Below are positions 44,394-55,485 of a stretch of 64,000 nucleotides of DNA, piece by piece. The notes under the pieces were generated by a model, which was not told where the DNA came from, ran no database searches, and saw nothing but the letters and a program-made list of their open reading frames with translations. The position numbers were made by a program, and so were the translations under genes. Position 1 is the first letter of the stretch, and the number at the start of each line of letters is the position of its first letter. Source of the stretch: Amblyomma americanum (Eukaryota; Arthropoda; Arachnida; Ixodida; Ixodidae); the NCBI RefSeq assembly GCF_052857255.1, contig NC_135497.1:343520183-343584182 (forward strand). The letters run 5' to 3'.

Positions 44394-44496
44394 TTGTTTA
44401 ATGGGGTTCAACGTACCAAAGGAACTCAGGCTACGGGGGACGTCGTAGTGGAGGGCTCCTGGAATTTGGACCTCGAGGAGTTCTTTAACGTGCAGA
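44394..44496 (-). repeat. Ruka-type SINE, 3' part
   Basis: The plus strand contains GTTCAACGTACCAAAG, GTCGTAGTGGAGGGCTCC and TTCTTTAACGTGCA in order, the complement of the Ruka-type tail. The tRNA-like head is missing. Confidence 0.75.
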
Positions 44497-45204
44497 AGTG
44501 TTGCCGAATCGTGGGAAATTTTCCATGTCGTGGGAAAATCAAGCCACTGAAGGAAAAAAAGGAAGTTTGTATATTAACCCATTGGAAACGTGGGAAATTT
44601 AGGTTTCGCTAAAGAGCGTGTTCTAAATGTTCTTTTGGGAAAATGTGCAGAGATTAAGGGAAAATGCTGTTATCATGGCGGCCTGACTAGTGTCGCGAGA
44701 AGAAATTTGGCTTGATGTTTCTCTTTAATTTGCTGTCTAGCCTTGAATACAGAGCCCTGGCCCATTCAGGTTCATTCAGGCTTCGAGTGCTGGGTCCTTA
44801 AATTTCTTTGAGCTATAGTGGCAGCGACCCGGCCATTAATTGCTTCCAACCACTCCCAGCATTTTAGTCGGACAATCCCCCATGTACGCATGGTGCTGTA
44901 AATGAAATCCTGAAAATTTATACGGTCTATACAGGAGAGGCTAGAAAGGCAATGAAAGTAGCCGAGATTGTCCCCGTCCCAACAAAAAAACTAATAAAAA
45001 TGAAGTGGTGATTGACGATGATGTGATCAAGAAGAATCTCGCCCTGATGTTCATTAATAATGGGCTTTGTATTTGTTTTTATATTTATTACATTATCTGA
45101 ATTCACTATAACATTACTGCAATTTGAAAAAGATACCGGTGGGAAAAAGTGGCAGTTTTAATCAGACAACAGGGAAAAACAACTGGCCAATGCGGCAACA
45201 CTGA

Positions 45205-45342
45205 CGTGCAGTAACACCGCACAGTAAACGGGCCTCTAGCATTCACCTCGATCGAACTGCGATGACCGCGACCAGGGTCGCACCCGCGTCTTTTGGGTCG
45301 GCAGCCGAGCACCATAAACACTGAGCCACTGCAGCGGCCGAT
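45205..45342 (-). repeat. Ruka-type SINE, tRNA-like head
   Basis: On the minus strand: A box TGGCTCAGTGT (45318-45328), then GCTCGGCTGCCGACCC, a B-box-like GGGTGCGACCC, and AATGCTAGAGGCCCG. This is the head of the same SINE as at 45784-46036. Confidence 0.75.
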
Positions 45343-45783
45343 TGTTGTCTCTCGTCTACTATTTCAAGCTCCCTCCTCTTCACTTCTTAGTTCGGCTCTG
45401 AGGTGGATAAAATATTTCTCCTCTAAATGTTTTGACAGCGCACTGCGAGCGGCAACCATGCGTGTGACGGACGCTGGAATCCGCGAATGTACGAGTTCAG
45501 TTTTAAACAAGGAGCAAGTGGCCATACTAAGAAAATGTCAGTCCAGCCATATGCAGCTATATCTGCCCAGACTCGCACGATCGGCATTGCGCGTTCTATG
45601 TTGAAGTGGCAAACTTAAATCATGCATAGTATAGGCATGCCAGAAAAAACCAGATGTTGCGAGAATAAATGACCCACAGCACAAGACTCAAACGCGACAC
45701 GCTCGACCTCCCACCAGGAAGATCAGCTTTGCCTTCTGAACCGGGCAAGATTAGCGTCAAAAGCAAATGCGCTTCTGGGATCA

Positions 45784-46036
45784 GGTTTATGGTTTATACT
45801 TTATGCTTTACGAGGCTTTGAGTGCGAAAGCAACTCAGACTATGCGACACACCGCAGTGGAAGGCCCCGGATAATTTTTACCAACTGGTGATCTTTGACG
45901 TGCACTGACATCGTTCAGTGCACGTGTCTCCAGCATTTCGCCTACATCGAAATGCGACTGCAGCCGCCGAGATCACAATCGCGTCTTTGAGCCTGCATTC
46001 GAGCACTGTAGCCCCTGAGCCACCACGGCGACCTCT
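45784..46036 (-). repeat. Ruka-type SINE, near full length
   Basis: On the minus strand it runs from a head with TGGCTCAGGGGCTACAG, through GCATTTCGATGTAGGCGAAA and the palindromic TGCACTGAACGATGTCAGTGCA, to the tail CCGGGGCCTTCCACTGCGG. Order and wording match the SINE family I know from Rhipicephalus as Ruka; the family name is from memory. The A box has a G where T/G is usual. Confidence 0.8.
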
Positions 46037-47125
46037 GGAATGAATTCCCACCTAGGTAATCTCAATATATTCTCTTCACTAAATGTACAAACAGGCACAG
46101 AATGCGCTGCATGAGGGCAAATTTGTTCCTTTTCTCCTTTGAAAATTCTCGAAAATAACCTCTAGTTAACGTGGCATACGACCACTCTTTCAGCAAATCT
46201 CCGCGAAAAGAAAAATACACAGATGTTGATGAGTGTTATGTGGATACTGTTGCGAACAATAACTACATTTGGATATAAGTTGATGCAACCGCAGACACTA
46301 GTGGACTGAATGTGGTAGCCAAGAGAAACCCCGGCAAGCAACCTTGCTCAACGAAGAATGTCCAAAAAAGTTGAGCGATACAAGTATTGCGCGCTTTTTA
46401 CGTCTGCCATCGCCAAGAAATATTCAGTATATGACAAGGTACTTTTCTTTGTCAGAGATGGGACGTCGTGAATCTGCATGGCAGGAAAGAGAATTACCCT
46501 TTTGTGTAACAAGATCGGTTATTTTACTTGCATTGCTCACGCAATGCATCGCGTCACCGATACTGTCGGGCTCTACTCTCCCAAATTGGATGTTTTAATA
46601 CACAGCACGAAACAAGTGTTCTTAAATGACCGCCAAAAAATGTTCCTCCTGTACCACAGTACCTGATGCTCCAATGAAGCCCAAGAATGTTTAGGTTCGA
46701 TGAGGAACATGGATAAAGGTAGCAATATACTATTCATGGTACATTAAAGTGTTGCAATCAGTCTTTCAGGGAATGAAGGCTAATGTTTGGTGTGTACCCG
46801 AAGCAAAAGACGTGTTCAAAGAGGTGAGCATTGCGACAAGCCGGCATACCTTATTGCGAGCTTCTCCATATTTAGGGAAATGCTAACAAAGTTGGAAATA
46901 GCTGCAATCTCAATAAATGAATCACTGAAGACAGTCGTAGAAGTAGACCCACCACTTCAGGAACAGGAAGGAAATGGTGCCGCTTATTTTACATAGATGG
47001 AAGAACTGACTGAAAAAATAGTCTTTGAAACTATTTGGCAGGAAAGAAATGTTCTAAACGGAGACAACACAGTCACATCATCTGAAGGCCTAATCGATGA
47101 ATTCTCACGCTGAAATCTCAAGAAC
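46037..47125. other. No recognisable gene
   Basis: Two overlapping plus-strand ORFs (46344-46598 and 46478-46666) and one at 46787-46996 have no recognised motif. Confidence 0.35.
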
Positions 47126-47129
47126 GCTA

Positions 47130-47222
47130 TGCGGTATAAATTATTCAGGAGCCCTCCACTAGGGCGCCCGTAACAGCCGATGAGTCGCTTCGAGGCGTTA
47201 AATCCCCATATTTACAACATGC
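47130..47222 (+). repeat. Ruka-type SINE tail fragment, plus orientation
   Basis: GGAGCCCTCCACTAGGGCG, then TTCGAGGCGTTAAATCCCCA. This is the same tail as in 44394-44496 but on the opposite strand. Confidence 0.65.
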
Positions 47223-47570
47223 ATTCTCTTTCGCGTAGTTTGAGGTCGGTGTAGAATTATACCAAGTGGACTCAGCTATCTTTCAGGAGATGAAGGTTAT
47301 CCAAATTCATTCTTAACCGGTTTATGACCAGTTCAAACATTTCGAAGTTAGTGGATTTCGAACTTTCGTAACGTATAGGAAGATTTTCGGTTCACCCCGA
47401 GTAAAGGTAAAATCGCCAATGAGTAGCGGAAGAAAATCTTAAGGATAGCAAAGAACAAGTTTTAGTCAGATTCGCACAAATGTGAACAAGTGGTGGTCAC
47501 TGCGTGAATTAAATAAAATCATTCCTCTGAGGCGTATGTTGCTTGGTCTCTTGGGACCAGCAGCGGACAC

Positions 47571-48017
47571 CTAAAGCTGACACGGGATGGGCAGTATCAG
47601 ATTGTAGGCGGATGCCGTCACCGAGACTCTAACAGGGAAAAAAAACTGTTTCAATACTGAGAAGCAGCATAGATGCGGGGATTTAGTTTCCATAGACACC
47701 ACATGATATGTGGCTGGCTCCTCTAAACCATGAAGTGGAAGAGAGAGCCCCATGGCCAAATGCCCGCATCTGCTGCTTATATGGATATCTGTATTGCGCC
47801 CATACTCGTCTGGGCTTACCTCCAGGAAACGAGACCGTGTGGATTTAGCAGAACCAAGAGAGGTTCTCCTAGGATGCGTTGAATTTGTCGTCAGGAAAAC
47901 AGTCCAAGAATGATTCATACGGCGTGGATCAATTTTGCGCGCTGTGAGTGACATCAATTTTTCTCCTTTCTCAATCTGAAGGCGGTAAGTGGCACTGCGA
48001 AAGGGCTGAAAACGCAA
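47571..48017 (-). CDS. Unrecognised 148-codon ORF
   Basis: The longest unexplained frame in the right half. It is basic near the N-terminus, then has N-S-T-H-P-R-R-T-S-L-G and a hydrophobic C-terminal stretch. There is no catalytic or zinc motif. It starts at the only Met of an open run, and there is no visible splice or promoter context. It could be a LINE ORF1 remnant or chance. Confidence 0.2.
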   Translation of the reverse strand: MRFQPFRSATYRLQIEKGEKLMSLTARKIDPRRMNHSWTVFLTTNSTHPRRTSLGSAKSTRSRFLEVSPDEYGRNTDIHISSRCGHLAMGLSLPLHGLEEPATYHVVSMETKSPHLCCFSVLKQFFFPVRVSVTASAYNLILPIPCQL

Positions 48018-48019
48018 AT

Positions 48020-49015
48020 CTGCAAAAGCCGATAATCCTAACGAAAAATTCTTACAAGATAAGGCTGGCCTTGAAGTCTATAAAGGTTTAATTACTTCAC
48101 CTCAGTAATCCTGCAGTACTTTAAGTTACCGCACAAATGGCTCCAGCTACAAATTATCACCAGGATAGCTAGATGAGCACATATGTACAGGCAAGGCTGC
48201 AGATGTTCCGCGCGCCTCCGCCTCGTAACGACAAAAATGGTGCTGCTGTTTTCTGCCCGGTGCTCACGTGCGGCTCGTCTGCTACTCGTCCCGTCTGCAT
48301 TGTCCTTTTTTTAATAGAAATTTTGGATCCTGAGGTTACAAATTCCGATGACCAATCCTAGACACGACGGGGAAAGCATTAACTATTTGGCTACGAAGCA
48401 GTAAAGTTACCAGACAGAAGGTACTTAATTTTGGCCTCGTGCTTCAAGTTTCGCGAAGCTCTATTTGCAACAGGTCGGTTTTCTGAAAAAAACAAGTTGG
48501 CAATGATTTGTATCCCCAGCTTCCAATAGGCGAATATTAGAGCTGAACGTTCGTTTTGTTTGTGACGCCGTTTATCGAATCTGCAGAAATGTGAGCTTAC
48601 TCTCTCGAGGTGATAAGAAGGCACTACACTTCGTGTTGCGTGCGAAATCAACTTGAACGAGTATGTCACCGAACGGGACTGTACATTCGTCAATAAAGGT
48701 GACGTTTTTCACCTCTAAAAGTGATTTCTTTCGTAGCCCCAGTGTGAGCACGTGCCTTTTGTTAATAGAAAAACAACAACTTTGAGTGCACAGAAGCACA
48801 CCTCTGTCTGTTTTTACTCATCATTTAATCAGTCCCTTCATTAGGTGGGCACTGATTGAAAATATAAGGTCATTTACTATCAGTCGACTATTTCCGAATC
48901 ATGAGCTCTTCTTCAGCCTGTGAATGCACTAAGCCTGCTTTCTTTTATTACTATTATTTTTGACAATACTGTGAGCCTGGTTTCCAGACTCATAAAGGAG
49001 TGGGTTGTATAGTTC
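48020..49015. other. No recognisable gene
   Basis: Overlapping minus-strand ORFs (48391-48693 and 48572-48799) lack motifs. I see nothing else. Confidence 0.35.
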
Positions 49016-49019
49016 GTCC

Positions 49020-50165
49020 AAGCAGGCAGTGCCCGGTAATGCGACCTAACGAGAAAAATCGCAATAACAATTGACAATAAACAAGGGAATTTCTAAATTG
49101 CTACAAACAACCAATAAAGTTTTGTGAACACTTCAAGGGCTTCAATGACTGAGCAAGCTCTCGGTGTTTTACATAAACAAATCAACTGTATCCACAATGA
49201 TGCAATCACGTGGCAATCTATTCCACTCTTCAATGGTCTACGGGAATAATCAATATTTCAACTTGTTACAGCGGGATGGAAACGGTCTGATACATTTCTC
49301 GTGATTAGCCTTGCTCAAGTGATGACAAGGTGGTTTCAGATATGTCGCTTCATCTATGTTAATGCGATTGTGATACAGAAGGAATAGAAATTTCAAAGCA
49401 GAAATACGACGAAGATTAAACAGCGATGGGATGCCGCTCGGATGCGCTGTCACTTGCGCTCTCATGCCGCGAGTATTTCGAGTAGATGAAACAAAGGACA
49501 TGCGCTCTAGTTTTTCCTAATTTATCAGCGAGATATGCCTGGTGGGGATTCCAAACAGGACTTGCATATTCCACGATGTGTCGTAAAAAGATTTTTATGC
49601 CGTAAACTTGAAGTTAGACGGTGCTGTCGAAAGTTTTCTACGCAGAAACCGTGATTGTCTTTGGGCACTGGTGCAGGTGTTAGTGACATGTACGTCCCAT
49701 TTTAACTTACTCGCAAAAGTTATGCCCCGGTATTTGACTGTGTCTGCCTTGCTGATGTTAATTCCGTTAACATTGTACGTGAAACAAAGACACGAGATAC
49801 GAATACGTGATAATGCACACAGTTCATGAATAAAACTAAAAACGATTGCCCCGGTAGCTTTTGTAGATGTGTCGTAAAAAGATTTTTATGCCGTAAACTT
49901 GAAGTTAGACGGTGCTGTCGAAAGTTTTCTACGCAGAAACCGTGATTGTCTTTGGGCACTGGTGCAGGTGTTAGTGACATGTACGTCCCATTTTAACTTA
50001 CTCGCAAAAGTTATGCCCCGGTATTTGACTGTGTCTGCCTTGCTGATGTTAATTCCGTTAACATTGTACGTGAAACAAAGACACGAGATACGAATACGTG
50101 ATAATGCACACAGTTCATGAATAAAACTAAAAACGATTGCCCCGGTAGCTTTTGTAGTTGTATAC
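49020..50165 (-). pseudogene. CR1/Jockey-like LINE 3' part containing a tandem duplication
   Basis: Minus strand. The frame at 49886-50167 reads K-A-D-T-V-K-Y-R-G-I-T-F, then L-K-W-D-V-H-V-T-N-T-C-T-S-A-Q-R, then F-L-R-R-K-L-S-T-A-P. These are the usual connection blocks after the RT (normally V-K-Y-L-G). After the duplicated stretch it continues at 49250-49501 with K-L-E-R-M-S-F-V-S-S, then L-F-N-L-R-R-I-S-A-L-K-F-L-F-L-L-Y and the typical C-terminus. It ends near 49020. The copy is 5'-truncated at about 50165, with a few stops. Confidence 0.8.
49575..50157. repeat. Exact 291-bp tandem duplication inside the LINE
   Basis: 49575-49865 and 49866-50156 appear identical base for base as I read them. 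Both start GATGTGTCGTAAAAAG and end CCCCGGTAGCTTTTGTA. The offset is 291, a multiple of 3, so the LINE frame is kept. The junction shares a single G. Confidence 0.92.
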
Positions 50166-50169
50166 ATTA

Positions 50170-51040
50170 AGGGTAAAATAAAGTACTGTGCTTATTACGA
50201 CCGGCCCAACGAGAGAACTATTTCAAAATCAGTGTGCCCACAGCTAGAATATGCTGTGGTGACCAACTAAAGGGTAACCAAGCTCTAAGAAAAGGCAGAG
50301 TGCTATAGCCAAGGCAAACGAACCCAGTGTTGTTTAGGGTCACGTGACCTAGTCTGCAGCATTTTTACGTTCTCGAAACTCATTCATTAGTAGAGATTTA
50401 AAAGATAAGTTTTTCATTTTTCACTTCAGTTTGAATTAAGAAGTTGTAGGTCATCTTCAAGAAACGCTAGCTACAATGTTGTTTCTCTAGGTACCATTTT
50501 GCGCAACTTTATTTACCGGCCTTGAAAGATGCCACGTGAAAGCTGCTAGCGTGTACCTCTCGCACAGTGCACACGGAAAGCCCGATCTGTTACAACCCTC
50601 CATATAAAAGCAACCTTTGTTTCCTTAGACCAACCTTCGGATGCTGAAGAAACACAGCGGGCACGTACAAGCTTTTATATCTTGCGAGTTATTATTAAAG
50701 GCCGGTAAAAGAGCTACTTGATGTAAACGGCACAGTAGTGCAAATGTTTCAGCTAACCATATTTCAAAGAAATGTATAGGTACTGAACTCAGATAATGAT
50801 GACGATAAATTCTTGATGAACAGGTTGTTCCTTAAACCAATAATTAAATGTAAGCTATTTTTCCTTTACAGAACAATTAACTCTGGTGACAGGAAAATAC
50901 GCCAGACTAGGCAACGCTGCTGTCAAAACTCTTTAATTGGTTAATTGCTCTGAAAACTCTTGAATTCAGCTACGCAATTCACTTTAAAGCTTGATTACCT
51001 TTAGCTGGGCATCCGGTGTATATGTTTTACTCTTTTTCCT
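50170..51040. other. No recognisable gene
   Basis: No ORF over 60 codons, no repeat noticed. Confidence 0.4.
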
Positions 51041-51049
51041 TGACGAAAT

Positions 51050-52530
51050 TTGCTCGCAAGAACTTTATATCACTCGACAATAGATGAAGTGAGCCGGCTT
51101 CGCACAGGCACAACAAACCCCAGAGGAAGTGGGTGCGAAACCAGTCTTTCTCCGCGGCGCGTGCCTACACATGAAAAAAAAAATGTGCCTGAGTGCAGAC
51201 GTTGGAATCATCAATCGTTCCAGAAGGAAAGCAGAACGCAAACGCACGAGCGACTCGCTTTTTATTCTAATCTTCGTCATGGGGCTTCCTCGAAGGAAGG
51301 TACTGGAAGTAATTAAGCACCGCCAGCAGGCACAAGCAAATATATAATTTAAGCATGGCTGAGGTCATGCTGCGGCAAAGGGGGAATGTTTAACAGACGC
51401 TCAGAAAGTAAGAGAACAAATTACAGCATCAAACCCTTCGAGTAGGAGGAGTGAGAGGCCAAACTGTTTAGCGAATTAATTAACACTTCGAGATCGCCAG
51501 GCCTGACTGATACTGCCAATTAAGTCATTGGCTACTGCAATCTAACTTCACTGATCAAACAAAATTTCGGTATAACCTATGTATGACTGGTAGGATTCGC
51601 GACTGAAAGTACAGTCTGCGTCATTGTCTGGCAGCTCTGCACTGCGAATTCAGTTGGAAAACCTGGCAATCGCCGCACTGCGGAAACAAAGTTGGAGTTA
51701 TTCTGCTGTCGAGCCGGCAGCTTTGTACACTCGTTTGGAAGTCACAGTTCCCAGTTAGTGGGATTCGGTAGCCATGGTACCACCCGACGACTCAAAAGCC
51801 TGGAGCAAGGGATAAAACACCCGTTTATTCTGTGCCAGCAAGAATGTTCAAAGGTGCCACACTGCCATTGCAGCAATGGAACTAAGAAAAGGACGCACAC
51901 AAATTCACCCAACAGCGCCAGTAAGATCGTAGCGATTTGAAGGGAAAATAAGACGAGTCGGGGCGAAGGAATGAGGGCACTAGGCACGCGGAAGAGCAAC
52001 CATGCGTAACAATATAGACGCATGAACGCGGCAACCGACGAGGCGAGAGCTATGTTGCATTTGCTAGTTTTGTTAAGCGACTGTCTTGATGACAGCCCTC
52101 AGGAGAGGCTAGAATTTGCGTCATTTGCGTCAATGTTGAACTCCACTAGAAGTGAACGGCGAGAGGTGTGTGATAGCGTTTCTCTAAATGTTGCCACTCC
52201 AGGTTTGCACAACGGAGACCCAGCTTTTCCGCAGCATCGGCGGGCATGAACACGCGCAGTAGAGGCTGTAGAGAAAAAGGGTGGCTACGAGGACACAAGT
52301 GTTCTACAATTACCAGACCCCAATAATCATATAACAACTATTGCCGTCTCCGTGAAGGCTGAAGCGGACAACATTTGCTGCCCACACGCATCCGAACTCA
52401 CGGAGAGAAGTTGAACGAGGTTGTCTAGGTTTGACAGAGTATGGCTGTCGGAGAGCAGGATTCCAGCGGACAATGAGTTGGCCGTGTCGTAGGCGTTGAC
52501 CGTTGTAGGGGTCGATGAGCCAGTATCAGG
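51050..52530 (-). repeat. 2-kb dispersed repeat family, copy D (5' two-thirds)
   Basis: Read on the minus strand from 52530. It has the 5' block (GGTCAACGCCTACGACAC, then CCGCCGATGCTGCGGAAAAG), AATAAA (complement TTTATT at about 51823), and GGTGGTACCATGGCTACCGA (complement at about 51764-51785). A long block matching copy C runs to CTTCGAGGAAGCCCCATGAC (complement near 51275-51295). It ends before the ORF block. Short ORFs here (51050-52249) belong to the repeat. Confidence 0.8.
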
Positions 52531-52532
52531 TA

Positions 52533-53440
52533 TGTGTCACGGTGGGGAAAAGGAAAAAAGAACGGCATTGCTTCGACATATTTGCCAATGTGGGAAGGGT
52601 GGCCGGTGACAGGCATCATCGTGTGGCCGGTTGTCAACGGTTCGTCAAAAGCCAGGGCAATTGCCCTTGTGCCTGTAAACAAAACAGCGCCCTTTTACCG
52701 GCCACATTCCTTTCATTGAAACCGCGGGCAGCAGCGGGGCACACCAAAAGAGCTCTCCCCCTTCCCTTCCTTGGGAAGACTGCATGAGGGTTCCTTTCCA
52801 ACTCTTTTGAATGTCTGAAGCGTGGGAACAGCACGCGGGATCATAGCTGGTTGTTTTAGGGAGGCACCGGATGGACACCGGCGGAAAGGAACTCCACTTT
52901 AGTCTAGATTTTGTGTTTTTTGCGGTTGTTTTACCTTGAGAGAGGTGTGCCATGCACTATCAAGGTTGTAGGTCGGCATGCGCGATTCGGAGAGCCAATC
53001 ACTTTTGCGGAGATCGCGCTGTGCATCGAATTTTGTAAATAATTAGAAAACGTTTTTTAATTTTGTGTTTTGTGGAAGAGCGTTAATATAGTCAAAGTTG
53101 AAGGGAACAGCAAGCAGCAAGCCACCAATCGTGTTGATGCTTGCTGCTATTGTATGCCTCTTAAGGGCGAGAGGGACTCCCAAGGTTTTAAAACCGGGTC
53201 CGCAAGCTTATTCCGTGCTTCTGAACTAGGTTTAGATGCTCTGCATTTTCGGCTATGCCGAGGAGGGAAGATTTCCCTGTTAGCCAGCTCTATCTAGTTT
53301 GCCACTCTGTTTAAATATTCTGTATTTGTATATATAATGTATTAAACAGTAAGGTCGTTTTCTCGTTAACTCCCGCCGCCACAAGTCGTCGATATCCCGT
53401 CACTGACGGAGCACCTTAGGTGCGACTAGCCTTCTCTTCA
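52533..53440 (+). repeat. Possible solo LTR or LTR-like sequence
   Basis: It starts TGTGTCACGG, close to the TGTCACGG start of the TRIM-like element's LTRs. Near its end there is an AT-rich TATATATAATGTATTAAA stretch followed by a GC-rich tail, as in R-U5 regions. I found no matching second LTR and no clear target duplication, so this is tentative. Confidence 0.25.
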
Positions 53441-54325
53441 CGAAACCGTCTCGAACGGCAAACCCTTGGTGCAGGGAAAAGCACAATACCAATAATAACC
53501 TCTACTACCGTATTTGTCACAGGCACAGACGTTTTTGTGCGTGCTTGGGCGGTCATCGGGTGCCTCGTTGCAGAAGATATACACTAAGAGACATTTAAGA
53601 TAGCATCCAATACGTGGGCGTCTACTGCAGCTAAAGTAAGAAAAAAGATAATCTCTGTAGAATGGAAGGGCTTCAACGAGTGCTCTCCTCTCGGTGCACG
53701 TTGTGGTTTTTATGAACGCAGGGACTCATTTAACGTTTCCCTTTCCAGCGTTTACGAATAGACGAAAGAGGCGGTAACATAGTGCACTTCACCTCTGTCA
53801 CGTGCGGAGTCTCAGTTCAGAAAAAGTTACAACCAACGACTGCAGCTTTGCTTACCACAAAATTTTAGAGGCTAATCAATTGAGTTAAGTATTCGAAGCT
53901 TTATTTAAACAATTGCTTCTAAAATTTCTAGGTCAGCATATATACGGTGAGCTTTATAGAAAACCATCTTCTCACGGAGATTATGCGGCCTGTGTGAACG
54001 TTGTTGAGGTTCGTCAGATCGAGTACAAAAGAACGAAATAAAAACAAAATTCTCCTACCTGCATCATCTATGATACAAAGGGCTGACGTTGTAAGAGAAG
54101 ACCAGTTTCGGTTAGGTAGTCGCAGATATTTTCGGTGAAGTGAATTTTTATAGTCCGCTTCATATAATCACATTCGTGGTTCCAACGCAGGCTCACCTCC
54201 CTGAGGAGCCGTTTCATAATAGTAGCCGTTGCTGGCACGTCCACAACAAGTGGCACAGTGAGAGCATTTGTCAGTTCCCTATCGAAAAATCTCATATGGA
54301 TGCTTATGTGTCTCGTATGAATTTA
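53441..54325. other. No recognisable gene
   Basis: Only short ORFs such as 54068-54295 on the minus strand. Nothing recognised. Confidence 0.35.
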
Positions 54326-54329
54326 TATG

Positions 54330-54721
54330 TGTCTAGTTTGTGGTGATACGCGTTGATATGTTTCCAATATGTGTTTCGTATGGGCTGATATGTGTCCCTA
54401 GTATCCCTCGTATGGGCTTATATGTGTCCTTCGTATCCCTCGTATGGGCTGATTTGTGTCCTTCGTATGCCTCGTATGGCCATATGTGTCCTTCGTATCC
54501 CTCGTATGGGCTGATATGTGTCCTTCGTATGCCTCGTATGGGCATATGTGTCCCTCGGATGCCTCTATGTGCTGATACGTGTCTATCGTATCAGTTGTTT
54601 GAGCCGAAATATGGATTTCGTATCACCCGAATGGGACGATGTGTCTTTCGTATCGCTCATTTGAGCCAATATGCAGCTCTCGTATCACTCATATGGGTGA
54701 ACTGCATCTCTCAGTCAGCTG
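54330..54721. repeat. ~32-bp satellite (CTCGTATGGGCTGATATGTG type)
   Basis: Units of about 32 bases built of CTCGTATGGG, CTGATATGTG and TCCTTCGTATCC repeat about a dozen times, cleaner at 54380-54560 and more degenerate toward 54720. The array resumes after the TRIM-like element (55486-55525, ATATGTGTGTC, then GGCTCGTATG). The long plus-strand ORF that starts here is a by-product of the satellite. Confidence 0.88.
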
Positions 54722-54725
54722 ATAT

Positions 54726-54858
54726 TGTCACGGACTCGAAGACGACAATGTTGGCAGTGGCGCGGCACGGAGCGCTCGCGCTAGGCCCACCGCCATTAAA
54801 TCATTCCACCGCCATCTGTTATCTAGTACTGTCTTCACCTGCTTGCCGTCACGTAACA
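54726..54858 (+). repeat. Left terminal repeat of the TRIM-like element (133 bp)
   Basis: It matches 55376-55485 apart from a few substitutions and a 23-base segment (about 54825-54847) missing from the right copy. Confidence 0.88.
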
Positions 54859-55375
54859 TTTGGCGTGAGGTGCGGAGTTCATCCCCATCCTGGTCCTGGA
54901 GCTTCGGCGTCCTGCGTGTGCCGTGGTCGTCGGTCGTGTGTTCCTGCCCGCACCGCCCGGTTGTGCCCCAGCCCGCCAGACCAGAACCAACCATGTCGTT
55001 CACCCCAGCCCCGTCCCCGGCCCCGACCAGAAGACACGACAACTTGACGACGACGCCGCTACTCGAACCTATGACCCCACTGACCCTAGAAGCCGCCTAC
55101 ATATTCGAACACAGCCCCTGCCCATGCCGTTCGGTGTGATCATGGGCCTCGGCCGTCGGCTCAAGGTGACCTAGCTAGCTACGGGCCGGAAGCTTCCTGG
55201 ACCAGCGCTCATCTGATCATCTGTTCATCTCTTTCATCGTGACGGCAAACCCTGCATCTTCTTCTCTTCTGTATTCATCCGTCCTGTCACGCTCATCGTC
55301 ACGCCCTGCGTTTCGTCTTCACTGCCGGTCTTTCAGTTCGCGCGATCGGGACGATCGCTCTGCAGCCCCGGGTAG

Positions 55376-55485
55376 TGTCACGGACTCGAAGACGACAAAG
55401 TGGGCAGTGGCGCGGCACGGAGCTCTCGCGCTAGGCCCACCGCCATTAAATCATTCCATCGCCATCTGTTATCCGTCACGTAACA
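55376..55485 (+). repeat. Right terminal repeat of the TRIM-like element (110 bp)
   Basis: It matches the left repeat, lacks 23 bases before the common TCACGTAACA end, and is followed directly by ATAT. Confidence 0.88.

Larger units (their letters stand above)
54726..55485 (+). mobile_element. 760-bp TRIM-like non-autonomous LTR element
   Basis: Direct repeats start TGTCACGGACTCGAAG and end TCACGTAACA (54726-54858 and 55376-55485), flanked by ATAT on both sides (54722-54725 and 55486-55489). The flanking satellite resumes across the element, so the empty site can be read directly. A primer-binding-site-like TGGCGTGAGGTGCGGA lies three bases after the left repeat (54861-54876). The interior is only 517 bp, GC-rich, and has an ATG at 54992 (M-S-F-T-P-A-P-S-P-A-P) but no pol. 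No polypurine tract is obvious before the right repeat. This is the layout of a terminal-repeat retrotransposon in miniature, or a drastically deleted gypsy-type element. Confidence 0.85.

Noticed and set aside
49608..50120. Two identical plus-strand ORFs of 73 codons as a duplicated gene
   Set aside because: They are the opposite-strand shadow of LINE coding sequence within the 291-bp tandem duplication.
54340..55047. Longest plus-strand ORF in the right half (235 codons) as a gene
   Set aside because: It starts in the 32-bp satellite and runs into the left repeat and interior of the TRIM-like element, so it is a chance fusion.
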